Of a stretch of 64,000 nt of DNA, positions 27,786-36,539 are shown one piece after another. The translations under genes and the position numbers were made by a program. Position 1 is the stretch's first letter, and the number at the start of each line of letters is the position of its first letter. Origin of the DNA: Flammeovirgaceae bacterium UBA2338 (GTDB lineage: Bacteria; Bacteroidota; Bacteroidia; Cytophagales; Cyclobacteriaceae); contig DDUM01000020.1 in the NCBI GenBank assembly GCA_002344795.1, positions 1-64,000 of the forward strand. Reading direction: 5' to 3'. Below the pieces are notes generated by a model, which saw nothing but the letters and a program-made list of their open reading frames with translations, did no database searches and had not been told where the DNA came from.

Positions 27786-29068
27786 TCTAGCATCAAAAAA
27801 ATACTCAGCACGTAGAAAGGCAATAAAGGAATTTTATAACGGGTGAGGGTGCCAAAGTTAAAAGTTGATACACCAACAGCAAATGCAAATGTTAAGCTGA
27901 AAGCTAAACAAAAAAGTATGGAAGGATTAAAAACACCCTTTAAAATTTTAAAACGCAATCGAAATAAGAGATAAAGGGTTATTAAAAAAAGAGCAGCACT
28001 TTCTAATGCCGACAAAAACATTAATGGATTTCTAATCTCCCATAGATAGGGCCTGAAAAGCGATACATTAATGGCTGCTGGCAATAGTCTGATCATTCCT
28101 TCAAAAGTTCCGTCCAATTCCCCAAGATTATATCCGCTGCCTGCATCTTTTCCTGTATAAAAACCAATATCGTATGCTGTTATTTGTGCTGTTTTCGCAA
28201 TCCTGTCAACAGCATATCTCGAATCATTTTCGCCTACCAATACTACCGAGTAGTAAGAGGACAAAACGAGGACAAAAAGCATAACCGGGGTTATGAGAAA
28301 CCGAAGAACAGCATATTTAATCCTTTTTATTCTGCTAGCATAAACCCAAAGTAGTACTGCTGGAAGAAAGCACAATAAAATATATTTCTTAATTGAAAAA
28401 ATTATCATTGCTGAAAAAAACAAAAGCAAAACATTACTTAAGGAATACTGCTTTTTAATAAACAATTTATAAACAGAATAAGTCAAAAAACCTAATGCTG
28501 AAAGTGTAACAGTATCTTTCATAATACCTGAGCCCCAAAATACTACGGACGGGATGAACAAAGTTGCGAAGGCAATTGGAGCGTGTAGATGTAGATATTG
28601 GTTATAAAAAGTAATGAAAAGCGCCCACATCCCAGCGAAGCTAAGAACAGAGAATAGCACAGCAGTTGTGGCATAGCTTGAAAAAGTTATAATGTCAAAG
28701 ACAGAAGCAATCCGTACAACAAAAAATGAACTTGGATCAGAATAGAAGACAATTCTCGAAGCATATTTGAAAGTCTCCCCTGTTAACTCACCTTTAGAAA
28801 AAATCAATTTTAGCCCAGTGATTGGTGAGTCCGTTAGTGCCTCCCACACAATCCTACTCCCATGTGTATGATAATTAAACGTATCTCCCCCATCATAATA
28901 AAACTGATACAAAAACCCTACTGCCAATGCCCCTATAATCCTTACCGTCAAAGCAGGAATAAAATACCTTCTGTTGACTGAATCCGTTACCCGAGGGCGA
29001 ATCCAGTAGGCCCCTGCATATACAAGAAAAATAATGATGGGTGTAACTATGAGATCTCGGAGTTCCAA
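27737..29068 (-). CDS. Polytopic membrane protein, possible polysaccharide polymerase or GT-C-like protein
   Basis: A 443-residue protein with about 10-11 transmembrane segments. A short loop near the N-terminus reads YYDGGDTFNYHTHGSRIVW and a later cytoplasmic or periplasmic loop reads GSGIMKDTVTLSALG. Aspartate-containing GGDT loops like this occur in EpsG/Wzy-type and GT-C membrane transferases, and the setting beside polysaccharide genes agrees. This is still an inference. The start is a TTG at 29068, 28 bases after the TGA of the TPR-protein gene, so the two are probably cotranscribed. The C-terminal tail (YSNKERKLDVLEETE) is coded within the stretch shared with the convergent glycosyltransferase gene. 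Confidence 0.75.
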   Translation of the reverse strand: MELRDLIVTPIIIFLVYAGAYWIRPRVTDSVNRRYFIPALTVRIIGALAVGFLYQFYYDGGDTFNYHTHGSRIVWEALTDSPITGLKLIFSKGELTGETFKYASRIVFYSDPSSFFVVRIASVFDIITFSSYATTAVLFSVLSFAGMWALFITFYNQYLHLHAPIAFATLFIPSVVFWGSGIMKDTVTLSALGFLTYSVYKLFIKKQYSLSNVLLLFFSAMIIFSIKKYILLCFLPAVLLWVYASRIKRIKYAVLRFLITPVMLFVLVLSSYYSVVLVGENDSRYAVDRIAKTAQITAYDIGFYTGKDAGSGYNLGELDGTFEGMIRLLPAAINVSLFRPYLWEIRNPLMFLSALESAALFLITLYLLFRLRFKILKGVFNPSILFCLAFSLTFAFAVGVSTFNFGTLTRYKIPLLPFYVLSIFLMLDYSNKERKLDVLEETE

Positions 29069-29095
29069 GTCTTAAATTTTCAGATTTAAAGATAC

Positions 29096-30304
29096 TCAAT
29101 CCTCTTTCTCCAACGCCTTTAGTCGCTTTTTTGCATCCTTCCAGGCTTCGTTTTTACGATTGGACTTCTTTTTCACCTCTTCAAAGTAATTCTTTGCAGC
29201 CTCCTTATCGCCTTGCTTTTGACTGATCTCTCCCAATGCTATCAGCGAAAAAAGATAATACCCTGAATCAGTAGCGTCTATTTCCACAGCATATTTTACC
29301 ACCATCTCGTAATACCTTTTAGCCTCATCCAGTTGCTGCCTGCGCTCGTACATCTGACCAAGAAAAAATGCCGCATACCTCCCGCTGGTGGCCTCATACC
29401 CTACCATGCCGCTATCAATGCGTTGGATGATTTGTTTGCTCTGAAATTCCATCTCTGGAGAAAAGCCGCCCCTTCCATAAAGCATACGGGCATAATAGCG
29501 ATGAAAGTAAGGATTGTCAGGATAGGTTTGATGGAGGTACTCAGCTAACTGAAATGCCCTCGTAGGCTTATTTTCGTAACTATTCAATATCCGCATCAGC
29601 CATACCATCGCTTCCGTTCGGGTATAGAAAGCATTGTAAGACACTTCCGTCAACTGATCCAATCCCAATTGTTTATCCCCTTTCTTAAAGAACCACAACA
29701 AAGGTTTTAGTGCAGGGTAATTCTCCGGCACCCAAATTGAAAAGTAATTGTATAAGGCATCTCCGAACAATAACTCCACGCTCAGGTCCTGCTTCTCCTT
29801 ACTTTCCTCTAAATAATTAAGGGCAGTTTTTCCCGCGACAGCGGCTTTTCGCCAATCCTTTCGCTCCTCATCAGCATATAATCGTCCCTTAAAACCGTAG
29901 GCTGCAGAAAGAAAAAAGGCCGCTTCTATTCGATACTCTGGTGATGCTTTATGAAGGTTTTCCGCTACCCATATGGTACTGTCCATATACGCTAAAAATT
30001 TCTCATCATGGGCTCTGTTTTTGGTGTTGGGCATAATCTTCCACCACTCGCTTAGACCCATCAAAAAATACGGGAGTGGATGCCATGCATATTTCTGCTT
30101 AAACCATCTGAACTGCTGCTCTGCTTTCTCAAACTTAAAATTATACAAATCGTTGAGTGCTTCTGTAGCCTCTATCTGAACACGTATATCATTAATAAGG
30201 ATTAGTGTGGTGTCCTTTTTCTCCTGAGCGCAAACAGCTACCCCGACAAAAAGAAATAACAGAAGAATATATATTTTAAGATTACTCACTATAGCTTTGA
30301 ACAC
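29096..30304 (-). CDS. Periplasmic TPR-repeat protein
   Basis: A 402-residue protein with a signal peptide (IYILLLFLFVGVAVCAQ). The rest is nearly all helical, with TPR-type pairs such as NDLYNFKFEKAEQQFRWF, GQMYERRQQLDEAKRYYEM and GEISQKQGDKEAAKNYFEE. It ends in a Lys-rich coiled tail (KKSNRKNEAWKDAKKRLKAL). It probably acts as a scaffold in the periplasm or at the outer membrane. The start is a GTG at 30302-30304. It lies immediately upstream of the polytopic membrane protein on the same strand. The hairpin repeat described at 30329-30470 begins 25 bases upstream of its start codon. Confidence 0.82.
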   Translation of the reverse strand: MFKAIVSNLKIYILLLFLFVGVAVCAQEKKDTTLILINDIRVQIEATEALNDLYNFKFEKAEQQFRWFKQKYAWHPLPYFLMGLSEWWKIMPNTKNRAHDEKFLAYMDSTIWVAENLHKASPEYRIEAAFFLSAAYGFKGRLYADEERKDWRKAAVAGKTALNYLEESKEKQDLSVELLFGDALYNYFSIWVPENYPALKPLLWFFKKGDKQLGLDQLTEVSYNAFYTRTEAMVWLMRILNSYENKPTRAFQLAEYLHQTYPDNPYFHRYYARMLYGRGGFSPEMEFQSKQIIQRIDSGMVGYEATSGRYAAFFLGQMYERRQQLDEAKRYYEMVVKYAVEIDATDSGYYLFSLIALGEISQKQGDKEAAKNYFEEVKKKSNRKNEAWKDAKKRLKALEKED

Positions 30305-30328
30305 TTAAAAACGGCCTCAAATAAACCC

Positions 30329-30470
30329 AAAAAAGTTAGACTTTTTTGCACTAAGCTGATGATTGAAAATGAAACACCTGGAGATATTTTTTGAAGTAAG
30401 TTTTGGTTTCATTTTCAATATCAGGGTTAATCCTGATATTCCTGACGGAAATCGTCAGGAATCGTCACCC
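30329..30470 (+). repeat. Composite hairpin repeat, copy A
   Basis: Successive inverted repeats fill this space between two divergent genes. AAAAAAGT-TAG-ACTTTTTT lies at 30329-30347. A long stem follows: CTGAT, one bulged G, ATTGAAAATGAAAC (30356-30375), pairing with GTTTCATTTTCAAT-ATCAG (30406-30424). Next come ATATCAGG/CCTGATAT (30418-30438) and TTCCTGACG/CGTCAGGAA (30439-30461). The same hairpins in reverse order and orientation occur at 32350-32541. The ATCAGG segment can pair with either of two partners, so alternative folds are possible. Confidence 0.75.
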
Positions 30471-30546
30471 CGTGAGGGCAAAATTGTCATTCCTAATGCA
30501 ATTTTGGGATAAACAAAATATAACGCCTAAACAGTAAAAACCATTC

Positions 30547-31179
30547 ATGAAAACGACTGTAGAGCCCAATTCGTTATACGAAACTGACAAACGGTTGGCT
30601 TTCCTTCTCCTTTGCCTACTCACTTTTCTCCTCTTGTTTACAAAAAAAACCTTTATTGAAAGTGAAACTGCCGTATTTGAATTTCTGCAGGATCGACCGG
30701 AAGGTAGTTTTCTCCAAATTTTTACAACCATACAATACCTCACCATTCCCCTGGTTTATCTATGGAAATTCACCATCATTTCTTTTGTTATCTGGGTGGG
30801 GTGCTTCATGTTTGGTTACAAGGTCACCTACAGCAATTGCTGGTCCATTGTGCTTATCTCTGAGTTCATTTTCATTATCCCAGAACTCATTAAGATCATT
30901 TGGTTTATGTTTATTGATACTGACCCCAATTATAACACCGTCCTCAACTTCTATCCACTGGCAGCCATCAACCTGTTTGATGTAGAGCAACTTCAAAAAA
31001 GGTTCGTTTATCCTTTAAAGGCTTTAAATCTATTCGAAGTCGTTTACTGGGTTGCACTTGTGTACGGTGTACAGGCATTCGCCAAAAAAAATAGAACCAC
31101 GGCAGTATTTATTGTAGCCTCCTCGTATGTTCTTCTATTCCTGCTATGGCTGGTGTTCTATTCAATAGTTTATAATTAA
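30547..31179 (+). CDS. Small polytopic membrane protein, function unknown
   Basis: A 210-residue protein with about five predicted membrane helices (LAFLLLCLLTFLLLF, IISFVIWVGCFMFGY, WSIVLISEFIFIIPELIKIIW, VVYWVALVYGVQAF and VFIVASSYVLLFLLWLVFY). It has a soluble N-terminus of about 18 residues. The layout is somewhat like Yip1-type Bacteroidota membrane proteins, but I cannot assign a family. It is flanked upstream by the hairpin repeat and ends right against the stop of the convergent DegT-family gene, with no bases between them. Confidence 0.72.
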   Translation: MKTTVEPNSLYETDKRLAFLLLCLLTFLLLFTKKTFIESETAVFEFLQDRPEGSFLQIFTTIQYLTIPLVYLWKFTIISFVIWVGCFMFGYKVTYSNCWSIVLISEFIFIIPELIKIIWFMFIDTDPNYNTVLNFYPLAAINLFDVEQLQKRFVYPLKALNLFEVVYWVALVYGVQAFAKKNRTTAVFIVASSYVLLFLLWLVFYSIVYN

Positions 31180-32286
31180 CTATTTTCCTTCAAAGAACTC
31201 TTTCACCTGCCTTACTACCCATTCCACCTGTCCATCGTCCAAACCAGGCCACATGGGCAAACTCAATACTGTTTCGGCTAATTTTTCACTCACAGGAAAA
31301 TCTTCTTTCTTAAAACGCATTGAACTGTAAGCCCCTTGCAAATGGGGCGGGATGGGATAATGAACCGTTGTGCCTATTCCTTTTTGAAATAGAAACGACC
31401 TCAACTCTTCCCGATATTGCGTACGAATGACAAACAAATGGTAGACACTGGCATAACTCGCTGTTGGGAGTATGATATCGCCCACTCCTTTTAATTGCGT
31501 TAAATAAGTTTGGGCCACTGCCCTCCTTAGTCCATTCCACTCATCAAGATATTTCAGTTTTACGCGTAATACTGCCGCCTGCAATTCATCCAATCTCGAA
31601 TTGATTCCCAAAACCGGATTGGTAAACCGGTCGGTAGAACCATAATTTCTCAAACTGATAGCGCTTTCTGCCAGTTCTTTACTATCCGTGGTGATGGCAC
31701 CCCCATCTCCCAGTGCACCCAAATTTTTTGTAGGATAAAAACTGGTGGCATTGCATTCTCCAAAACTTCCTGTTTTTTGTTCTTTCCATGTAGCCCCATG
31801 GCCCTGCGCATTGTCTTCAACGATATAAAGATTATTTTTCTTCGCTATCTCCATCAGCTGAGACATATCACACGCTGCACCATAAAGGTGCACTGGCATT
31901 ATGGCTTTTGTTTTCTCCGTTATGGCCTTCTTCACGAGTGATGTGTTCATCAGCATATTAGCAGGATCAGCATCTACAGGAACCACCTTTGCGCCTGTTC
32001 GTGTGATGGCCAGCCAACTGGCGATGTAGGTATGAGCAGGAACAATAACTTCGTCTCCAGGTCCAATTCCCAAAAGGTGCAATGAAAGGTAGAGCGCATC
32101 CAATCCGCTGGCCACACCTACACAATATCGGGTGCCACAATAGATAGCATACTCCTTCTCGAACGCCTCCAATTCAGTCCCTAAAATGAACTGACCTCTC
32201 CGATACACGCCTTCCATAGCCTTCTCAGCCTCATATTTGATCTGATCATGAGCGTATTTAAGAGAGCAGAAGGGAACAGACATCAT
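31180..32286 (-). CDS. DegT/DnrJ/EryC1/StrS family sugar aminotransferase
   Basis: A 368-residue PLP-dependent enzyme of the type that makes amino sugars from nucleotide-linked keto sugars. It has GVASGLDALYLSL, DEVIVPAHTYIAS, IMPVHLYGAACDM, the PLP-ring aspartate in VEDNAQGHGATW (D158), and the Schiff-base lysine in TSFYPTKNLGALGDGGAI (K187), followed by NSRLDELQAAVLRVKL. Length is standard. It probably supplies an amino sugar for the nearby polysaccharide, though the keto-sugar-forming partners are not seen. A sharp palindrome lies 17 bases upstream of its start. Confidence 0.93.
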   Translation of the reverse strand: MMSVPFCSLKYAHDQIKYEAEKAMEGVYRRGQFILGTELEAFEKEYAIYCGTRYCVGVASGLDALYLSLHLLGIGPGDEVIVPAHTYIASWLAITRTGAKVVPVDADPANMLMNTSLVKKAITEKTKAIMPVHLYGAACDMSQLMEIAKKNNLYIVEDNAQGHGATWKEQKTGSFGECNATSFYPTKNLGALGDGGAITTDSKELAESAISLRNYGSTDRFTNPVLGINSRLDELQAAVLRVKLKYLDEWNGLRRAVAQTYLTQLKGVGDIILPTASYASVYHLFVIRTQYREELRSFLFQKGIGTTVHYPIPPHLQGAYSSMRFKKEDFPVSEKLAETVLSLPMWPGLDDGQVEWVVRQVKEFFEGK

Positions 32287-32302
32287 ATTTTTCTCGTACT
32301 AA

Positions 32303-32317
32303 AGGGTAATTTACCCT
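32303..32317. promoter_or_regulatory. Perfect palindrome upstream of the DegT-family gene
   Basis: AGGGTAA-T-TTACCCT, two perfect 7-bp arms around one central base, placed 17 bases before the start codon of the aminotransferase gene. Its shape and place suit an operator for a dimeric repressor. It could instead form a hairpin in the leader that hinders translation. Confidence 0.4.
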
Positions 32318-32349
32318 AAAATCGTAATTGAGAATGACAATTTTTCCCT

Positions 32350-32541
32350 GGATGTGGCGATTCCTGACAAAATAGTAAGAACTTTCAGGAATCGCTACCT
32401 CCTGATGCTACGAATCAGGATCATGACCGAAGCGTCATTGACTGACATTGAAAATGGGTCAAATTCACCCCATTGAAACTGTTAGTAGCATCCATTTTCA
32501 ATCGTCAGCGCTGAACGCAAAAAAAGTCGTTGGACTTTTTT
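32350..32541 (-). repeat. Composite hairpin repeat, copy B (inverted relative to copy A)
   Basis: Reading the plus strand: GCGATTCCTGA/TCAGGAATCGC (32357-32367 and 32385-32395), TCCTGAT/ATCAGGA (32400-32420), CTGAC-ATTGAAAATGG (32442-32457) pairing with CCATTTTCAAT, one bulged C, GTCAG (32492-32508), then AAAAAAGTC-GTTG-GACTTTTTT (32520-32541). This is the order of copy A reversed. On the minus strand it aligns with copy A through ACTTTTTT(T)GC ... GATTGAAAATG and TCAGGAATCG. The T-A pair of copy A next to the bulge is a C-G pair here, a compensatory change. Confidence 0.75.
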
Positions 32542-32643
32542 CGGTTATTGACGTCAAGCTACATAAACCACAAAATGGGCTCAAAAGACTGTGAACAATA
32601 TTCCTTATTTTCGCCACTTCGAATGGATTTTTGACAACACGAC

Positions 32644-35592
32644 ATGAATTTTCAAAGAACGAATAACATTGTAGGCTGGATCACATTTGGGATAGCATTA
32701 ATCACTTATTGGCTCACTTTTGAAGAAACGGCCAGTTATTGGGATGTGGGAGAATTCATTGCTGTTGCTTACAAATTGGAGGTTCCTCACCCTCCCGGGG
32801 CTCCGCTTTTCTTGCTTTTAGGGCGCCTTTTCTCCTTTCTGGCACTGGGCGATGTCTACAAAGTAGCCTTTTGGATCAACTTCATGAGTGTGTTATCTGC
32901 CGCTTTTACCATTTTATTTTTATTCTGGTCCATTACACTCTTTGGCAGAAAGATGGTCAAAATCGACAAATCTGATTCATCTACTTCACCCAAAACTCTT
33001 CTTTTGATGGGTGCAGGGTTTATTGGCGCACTCGCTTATACTTTCTCCGACTCGTTCTGGTTTTCAGCTGTAGAAGCTGAGGTATATGCCATGTCATCCT
33101 TTTTTACCGCTTTTGTGGTATGGGGCATTCTGAAATGGGATGTGATTGAAGATGAGAGCAAAGCCAACAGGTGGCTTATTTTGATTGCCTACATGATGGG
33201 TCTCTCCATCGGTGTTCACATGCTTAACCTGGTTACCATTCCGGCCCTGGGATTGATTTACTATTTCAAAAAATACAAACCATCTCGCTGGGGTATTGCC
33301 GGGGCTTTGGTCTTGAGTTTTGCCATCATCATTTTTATTAACGATTTTATCGTACCCGGTCTGCCCACGCTTGCAGGGAACTTTGAAGTATTCTTTGTGA
33401 ATACACTTGGGTTGCCTTTTGGATCTGGCGTCATTGTATTCACTTTAATAATAATCGGAAGTCTTGTATTCGGAATTCGTCATAGCCAAATCAACAACAA
33501 GCCTCTTCTTAATACCTTTTTGCTTTCTACTACTTTTATATTGATTGGTTATTGCTCGTATGCTACTATCGTCATCCGATCCAACTTCAACCCTCCGATC
33601 AATGAAAATGCTCCGCGCGATGTAATGAGTTTTGTGAGTTATCTGAAGCGCGAACAATATGGAAGTCGTCCACTTATGTTTGGGCCAACGTTTACTTCTC
33701 AACCTATCGACATAAAATATGGTGCTCCCGTTTATAGGAAAGGAAAAGACAAGTATGAAATTGCAGACAGAAAATTTGAGTATGTATACGATTACGAGAC
33801 TTTCTTTCCTCGTGCCTGGAGCTCTGATTATGCCGACTCATACAAAAATATTATGGGCTTAAAAGAAGGGCAACGGCCCAGCTTCACACAAAATATCTAT
33901 TTCATGTTCAAGCATCAAATAGGGTATATGTTCATGCGTTATTTCATGTGGAACTATGCCGGAAGAGAAAGTGATGAACAAGGAGCCGATTGGCTTGGTC
34001 CCAATGGTTGGTTTGAAAAAGTACCCACAGCATTAGCGGAAAATGGTGGCCGAAATAATTTCTTTATGATCCCCTTTGTGCTGGGGCTGATTGGGATGTT
34101 CTTTCAATTTTCCAGGGACACAAAGAATTTTGCTGTAGTAGGACTTCTGTTCGTCATGCTGGGTGTCGCCATTGTCGTTTATCTCAATTCGCCTCCGGTA
34201 GAACCGCGAGAGCGGGATTACATCTATGCAGGCTCTACTTATGCGTTTGCCTTCTGGATTGGATTTTCCGTAATCGCCATTGGCGAAACATTGGGCAGGT
34301 ATATTAAAAACATAAGAGCAGCGGCTATTGCTGCTATTCTCATTGGCGCCTCTGCCCCTATAATTATGGCAGCCGAAGGTTGGGATGATCATAACAGATC
34401 CAACCGTTTCTTCTCTGTTGATTCTGGTAAGAATTATCTTGCATCATGTACCGATGATGCCATCCTCTACACAGGAGGTGACAACGACACCTTCATGCTT
34501 TGGTATGCACAGGAAGTTGAGGGTTTTAGAACGGACATGCGCGTAATCGTACTGAGCTATTTTAATACCGATTGGTACATCGAGCAATCGATGCGTAAAA
34601 TGAATGACAGTGAGCCTTTGAAATATACGCTCAGCCTCAATGATTATCGTCAGGGTGGCCCCAATGATTATCTACCATTCATGGACCTCAAGCTCAATTC
34701 AATTGATCTTAAACAATATCTGGATTTGCTGAGCAAGAACCACCCGCAATTGCGCAGTGATGACAGAAATATAGTTCCAAGTAAAATACTTACCCTAAAT
34801 GTAGATAAGGCCAAAGTATTGGCATCCGGTATCATACCTGAGGGAATGGACAGCCTGGTAGTTGATCAAATGCAATTGAGACTTATTGGAGGAGGACTGG
34901 AGAAAAAGGATTTGGCCATGCTTGATATGTTGGCAACCAATGACTGGGAAAGACCAATTTACGTCAACCACACTTCTCTTTCACAATTTAAAGTAGACCT
35001 CAGTCCTTATGCCATTCAGGAGGGGAACACAAGCCGAATCCTCCCTATGCGAAATCCAAATCCAAAAAAAGAGTTTGTAAATGCAGATTTGAGTTACGAT
35101 AACCTGATCAATAAATGTTCGTATCGCGGATTGGATGATCCTACGATTTACTACTCTGAAGATTACAGGAATTTTGTTTTGAATCACCGCAGTGCCTTCA
35201 ACTCAGTTGCACAAGCACTTATTGATAAGGGTGACCTGGAAAAGGCGAGAAAAACACTGCTGTTCAGCATTGAGAAAATGGCTGATGTGGCAGTTCCGTA
35301 TGATCACACGGCAGCTGAAACAGTGAATTTGTTGTTCCAGGTGGGTGAAAAAGAAAAAGCCCTGGAGATTGCAAATATCATCGGGGAGCGTGCTGATGAA
35401 ATGGCGGCCTACCTGATCAGAAAAGGTGTTGGTCTTACCATCGAGTTGAGGAAAAACATCTATATCATAGGCGAGTTGCAAAGCACCCTTCTCGAAAATG
35501 GAGAAAGTGAATTAGCTACCAAGTTTGAAGAAATGTACGACCGCCATGTGCGCGATCTTCAAATCAACGATACCGTACCGCAGGATTATTAA
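32644..35592 (+). CDS. DUF2723 / glycosyltransferase family 117 membrane protein
   Basis: A 982-residue protein. The first half has about 11-13 membrane helices and the family signature GEFIAVAYKLEVPHPPGAPL followed by FLLLGRLFSFL, then SVEAEVYAMSSFFTA-type and HMLNLVTIPALGLIYY motifs. The second half is soluble, with NSPPVEPRERDYIYAGS, LASCTDDAILYTGGDNDTF and a C-terminal run of TPR-like helices (ALIDKGDLEKARKTLLF, LLFQVGEKEKALEIAN). The family is widespread in Bacteroidota and is thought to work as a GT-C-type protein or lipid glycosyltransferase. The D in GEFIAVAYKLE-type loops replaces none of the conserved acids I can recognise. It is transcribed alone. Confidence 0.9.
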   Translation: MNFQRTNNIVGWITFGIALITYWLTFEETASYWDVGEFIAVAYKLEVPHPPGAPLFLLLGRLFSFLALGDVYKVAFWINFMSVLSAAFTILFLFWSITLFGRKMVKIDKSDSSTSPKTLLLMGAGFIGALAYTFSDSFWFSAVEAEVYAMSSFFTAFVVWGILKWDVIEDESKANRWLILIAYMMGLSIGVHMLNLVTIPALGLIYYFKKYKPSRWGIAGALVLSFAIIIFINDFIVPGLPTLAGNFEVFFVNTLGLPFGSGVIVFTLIIIGSLVFGIRHSQINNKPLLNTFLLSTTFILIGYCSYATIVIRSNFNPPINENAPRDVMSFVSYLKREQYGSRPLMFGPTFTSQPIDIKYGAPVYRKGKDKYEIADRKFEYVYDYETFFPRAWSSDYADSYKNIMGLKEGQRPSFTQNIYFMFKHQIGYMFMRYFMWNYAGRESDEQGADWLGPNGWFEKVPTALAENGGRNNFFMIPFVLGLIGMFFQFSRDTKNFAVVGLLFVMLGVAIVVYLNSPPVEPRERDYIYAGSTYAFAFWIGFSVIAIGETLGRYIKNIRAAAIAAILIGASAPIIMAAEGWDDHNRSNRFFSVDSGKNYLASCTDDAILYTGGDNDTFMLWYAQEVEGFRTDMRVIVLSYFNTDWYIEQSMRKMNDSEPLKYTLSLNDYRQGGPNDYLPFMDLKLNSIDLKQYLDLLSKNHPQLRSDDRNIVPSKILTLNVDKAKVLASGIIPEGMDSLVVDQMQLRLIGGGLEKKDLAMLDMLATNDWERPIYVNHTSLSQFKVDLSPYAIQEGNTSRILPMRNPNPKKEFVNADLSYDNLINKCSYRGLDDPTIYYSEDYRNFVLNHRSAFNSVAQALIDKGDLEKARKTLLFSIEKMADVAVPYDHTAAETVNLLFQVGEKEKALEIANIIGERADEMAAYLIRKGVGLTIELRKNIYIIGELQSTLLENGESELATKFEEMYDRHVRDLQINDTVPQDY

Positions 35593-35611
35593 TGTTTAAA
35601 ATCTCGCAGAG

Positions 35612-35669
35612 GGCACAGATGCCCACGGAAAACTATGATGTGATGGATTATAAATTAATTATCTGTGCC
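35612..35669. repeat. Inverted repeat between convergent genes, possible repeat remnant
   Basis: GGCACAGAT (35612-35620) and ATCTGTGCC (35661-35669) are perfect inverted copies around a 40-base loop. They lie between the convergent GT117 and methyltransferase genes. The left part (TCGCAGAGGGCACAGATGCC) resembles the dispersed CGCAGAG-type extragenic repeats seen in many Bacteroidota genomes. Confidence 0.4.
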
Positions 35670-35685
35670 ATTTGTGAGCCAAAGC

Positions 35686-36462
35686 TTATTTCTCCACAAA
35701 GAGAAACAAATCCAAAGCCGTACTGGCTTCATCCGTGACGGGGTAGTTTTCATGGGTAATAGAAGCCACCAGCTCATCATCGGCATCTTTTAATTTGTTC
35801 CTGTTCCAGCGGTTCAAGAGTTCATATGGAATTTTATAAAGCCCGGCTGGCAGCCGATTTTGAAGATTCAAAAAGTCAAGTCGGGCAATTTTTTCGACAG
35901 ATTTTTTATTCCTCTCATAATAGGCCATCACTTTTTCGTCTCCGGAAATCCCCTTCATTCTGGCCTTGGTAAAACATTTTTGAGCTAACTGCAACAACTC
36001 ATCTGCCGTATATTCCCGAATGTGCCAGGGATTGCGGGTAAGAGACATTATCCTGTTGGGCGTAGTGAGGTAGGCTTTCCCTCCCGGCTTCAATACTCTG
36101 TTTATTTCTTTCAGAAAAAATTCATCGTCCTGAATGTGCTCAATCACCTGAAAACTTATTACTGTATCGTAGCTATTGCTTTCCAACCCCTCAAAGGGCG
36201 GTATGTTACCGTTTAAGAACCTACCCTCAGGATATTTTATTTTCAGCTTGTCAATTATCTCTTCAATTTTATCAATTGCAGTATAGCTTTTCGCTTTCTT
36301 CATCACCCGCTCCACCCCTCTTCCTTCTCCACACCCTACTTCAAGCACATCACCCATTATGTAATCCTCAACCGCAACATATGCCTTCAATAATCGTTGA
36401 TGAAGCGGATTGTCTGATGGGAGTTGATCCGATGTAATCTCTGTGGTAAATACCTTGCTCAT
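35686..36462 (-). CDS. Class I SAM-dependent methyltransferase
   Basis: A 258-residue Methyltransf_11-type protein. Motif I is VLEVGCGEGRGVERVM (about 40-55). It is followed by YTAIDKIEEIIDKL, the acidic-strand TVISFQVIEHIQDDEFFL, and INRVLKPGGKAYLTTPNR. The C-terminal part (RLPAGLYKIPYELLNRWNR) is probably the substrate lid. The substrate is unknown; it could be a lipid, quinone or small metabolite. It is divergent from the GWxTD gene, with a good minus-strand -7 box at 36479-36486. Confidence 0.88.
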   Translation of the reverse strand: MSKVFTTEITSDQLPSDNPLHQRLLKAYVAVEDYIMGDVLEVGCGEGRGVERVMKKAKSYTAIDKIEEIIDKLKIKYPEGRFLNGNIPPFEGLESNSYDTVISFQVIEHIQDDEFFLKEINRVLKPGGKAYLTTPNRIMSLTRNPWHIREYTADELLQLAQKCFTKARMKGISGDEKVMAYYERNKKSVEKIARLDFLNLQNRLPAGLYKIPYELLNRWNRNKLKDADDELVASITHENYPVTDEASTALDLFLFVEK

Positions 36463-36478
36463 TTAGACTATTTATGAT

Positions 36479-36486
36479 CAAAATTA
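36479..36486 (-). promoter_or_regulatory. Probable Bacteroidota -7 promoter box for the methyltransferase gene
   Basis: On the minus strand this reads TAATTTTG, an exact match to TAnnTTTG, ending 17 bases before the ATG at 36462. The -33 region is not a clear TTG. Confidence 0.4.
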
Positions 36487-36539
36487 AGTCAATCCATTAG
36501 ATTTATCGTTGTAATTTTAAATTCGAACAAATCATTAAC

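Larger units (their letters stand above)
32287..32643. other. Divergent intergenic region with palindrome and hairpin repeat
   Basis: About 357 bases between the DegT gene (minus) and the GT117 gene (plus). It holds the operator-like palindrome at 32303-32317 and copy B of the composite hairpin repeat at 32350-32541. The remaining 100 bases before the GT117 start contain a near-match to a -7 box (TATTTTCG at 32606-32613). No gene is supported. Confidence 0.65.

Noticed and set aside
30465..30746. 93-codon minus-strand frame over the start of the small membrane protein gene
   Set aside because: It is antisense to a better-supported gene and overlaps intergenic hairpins.
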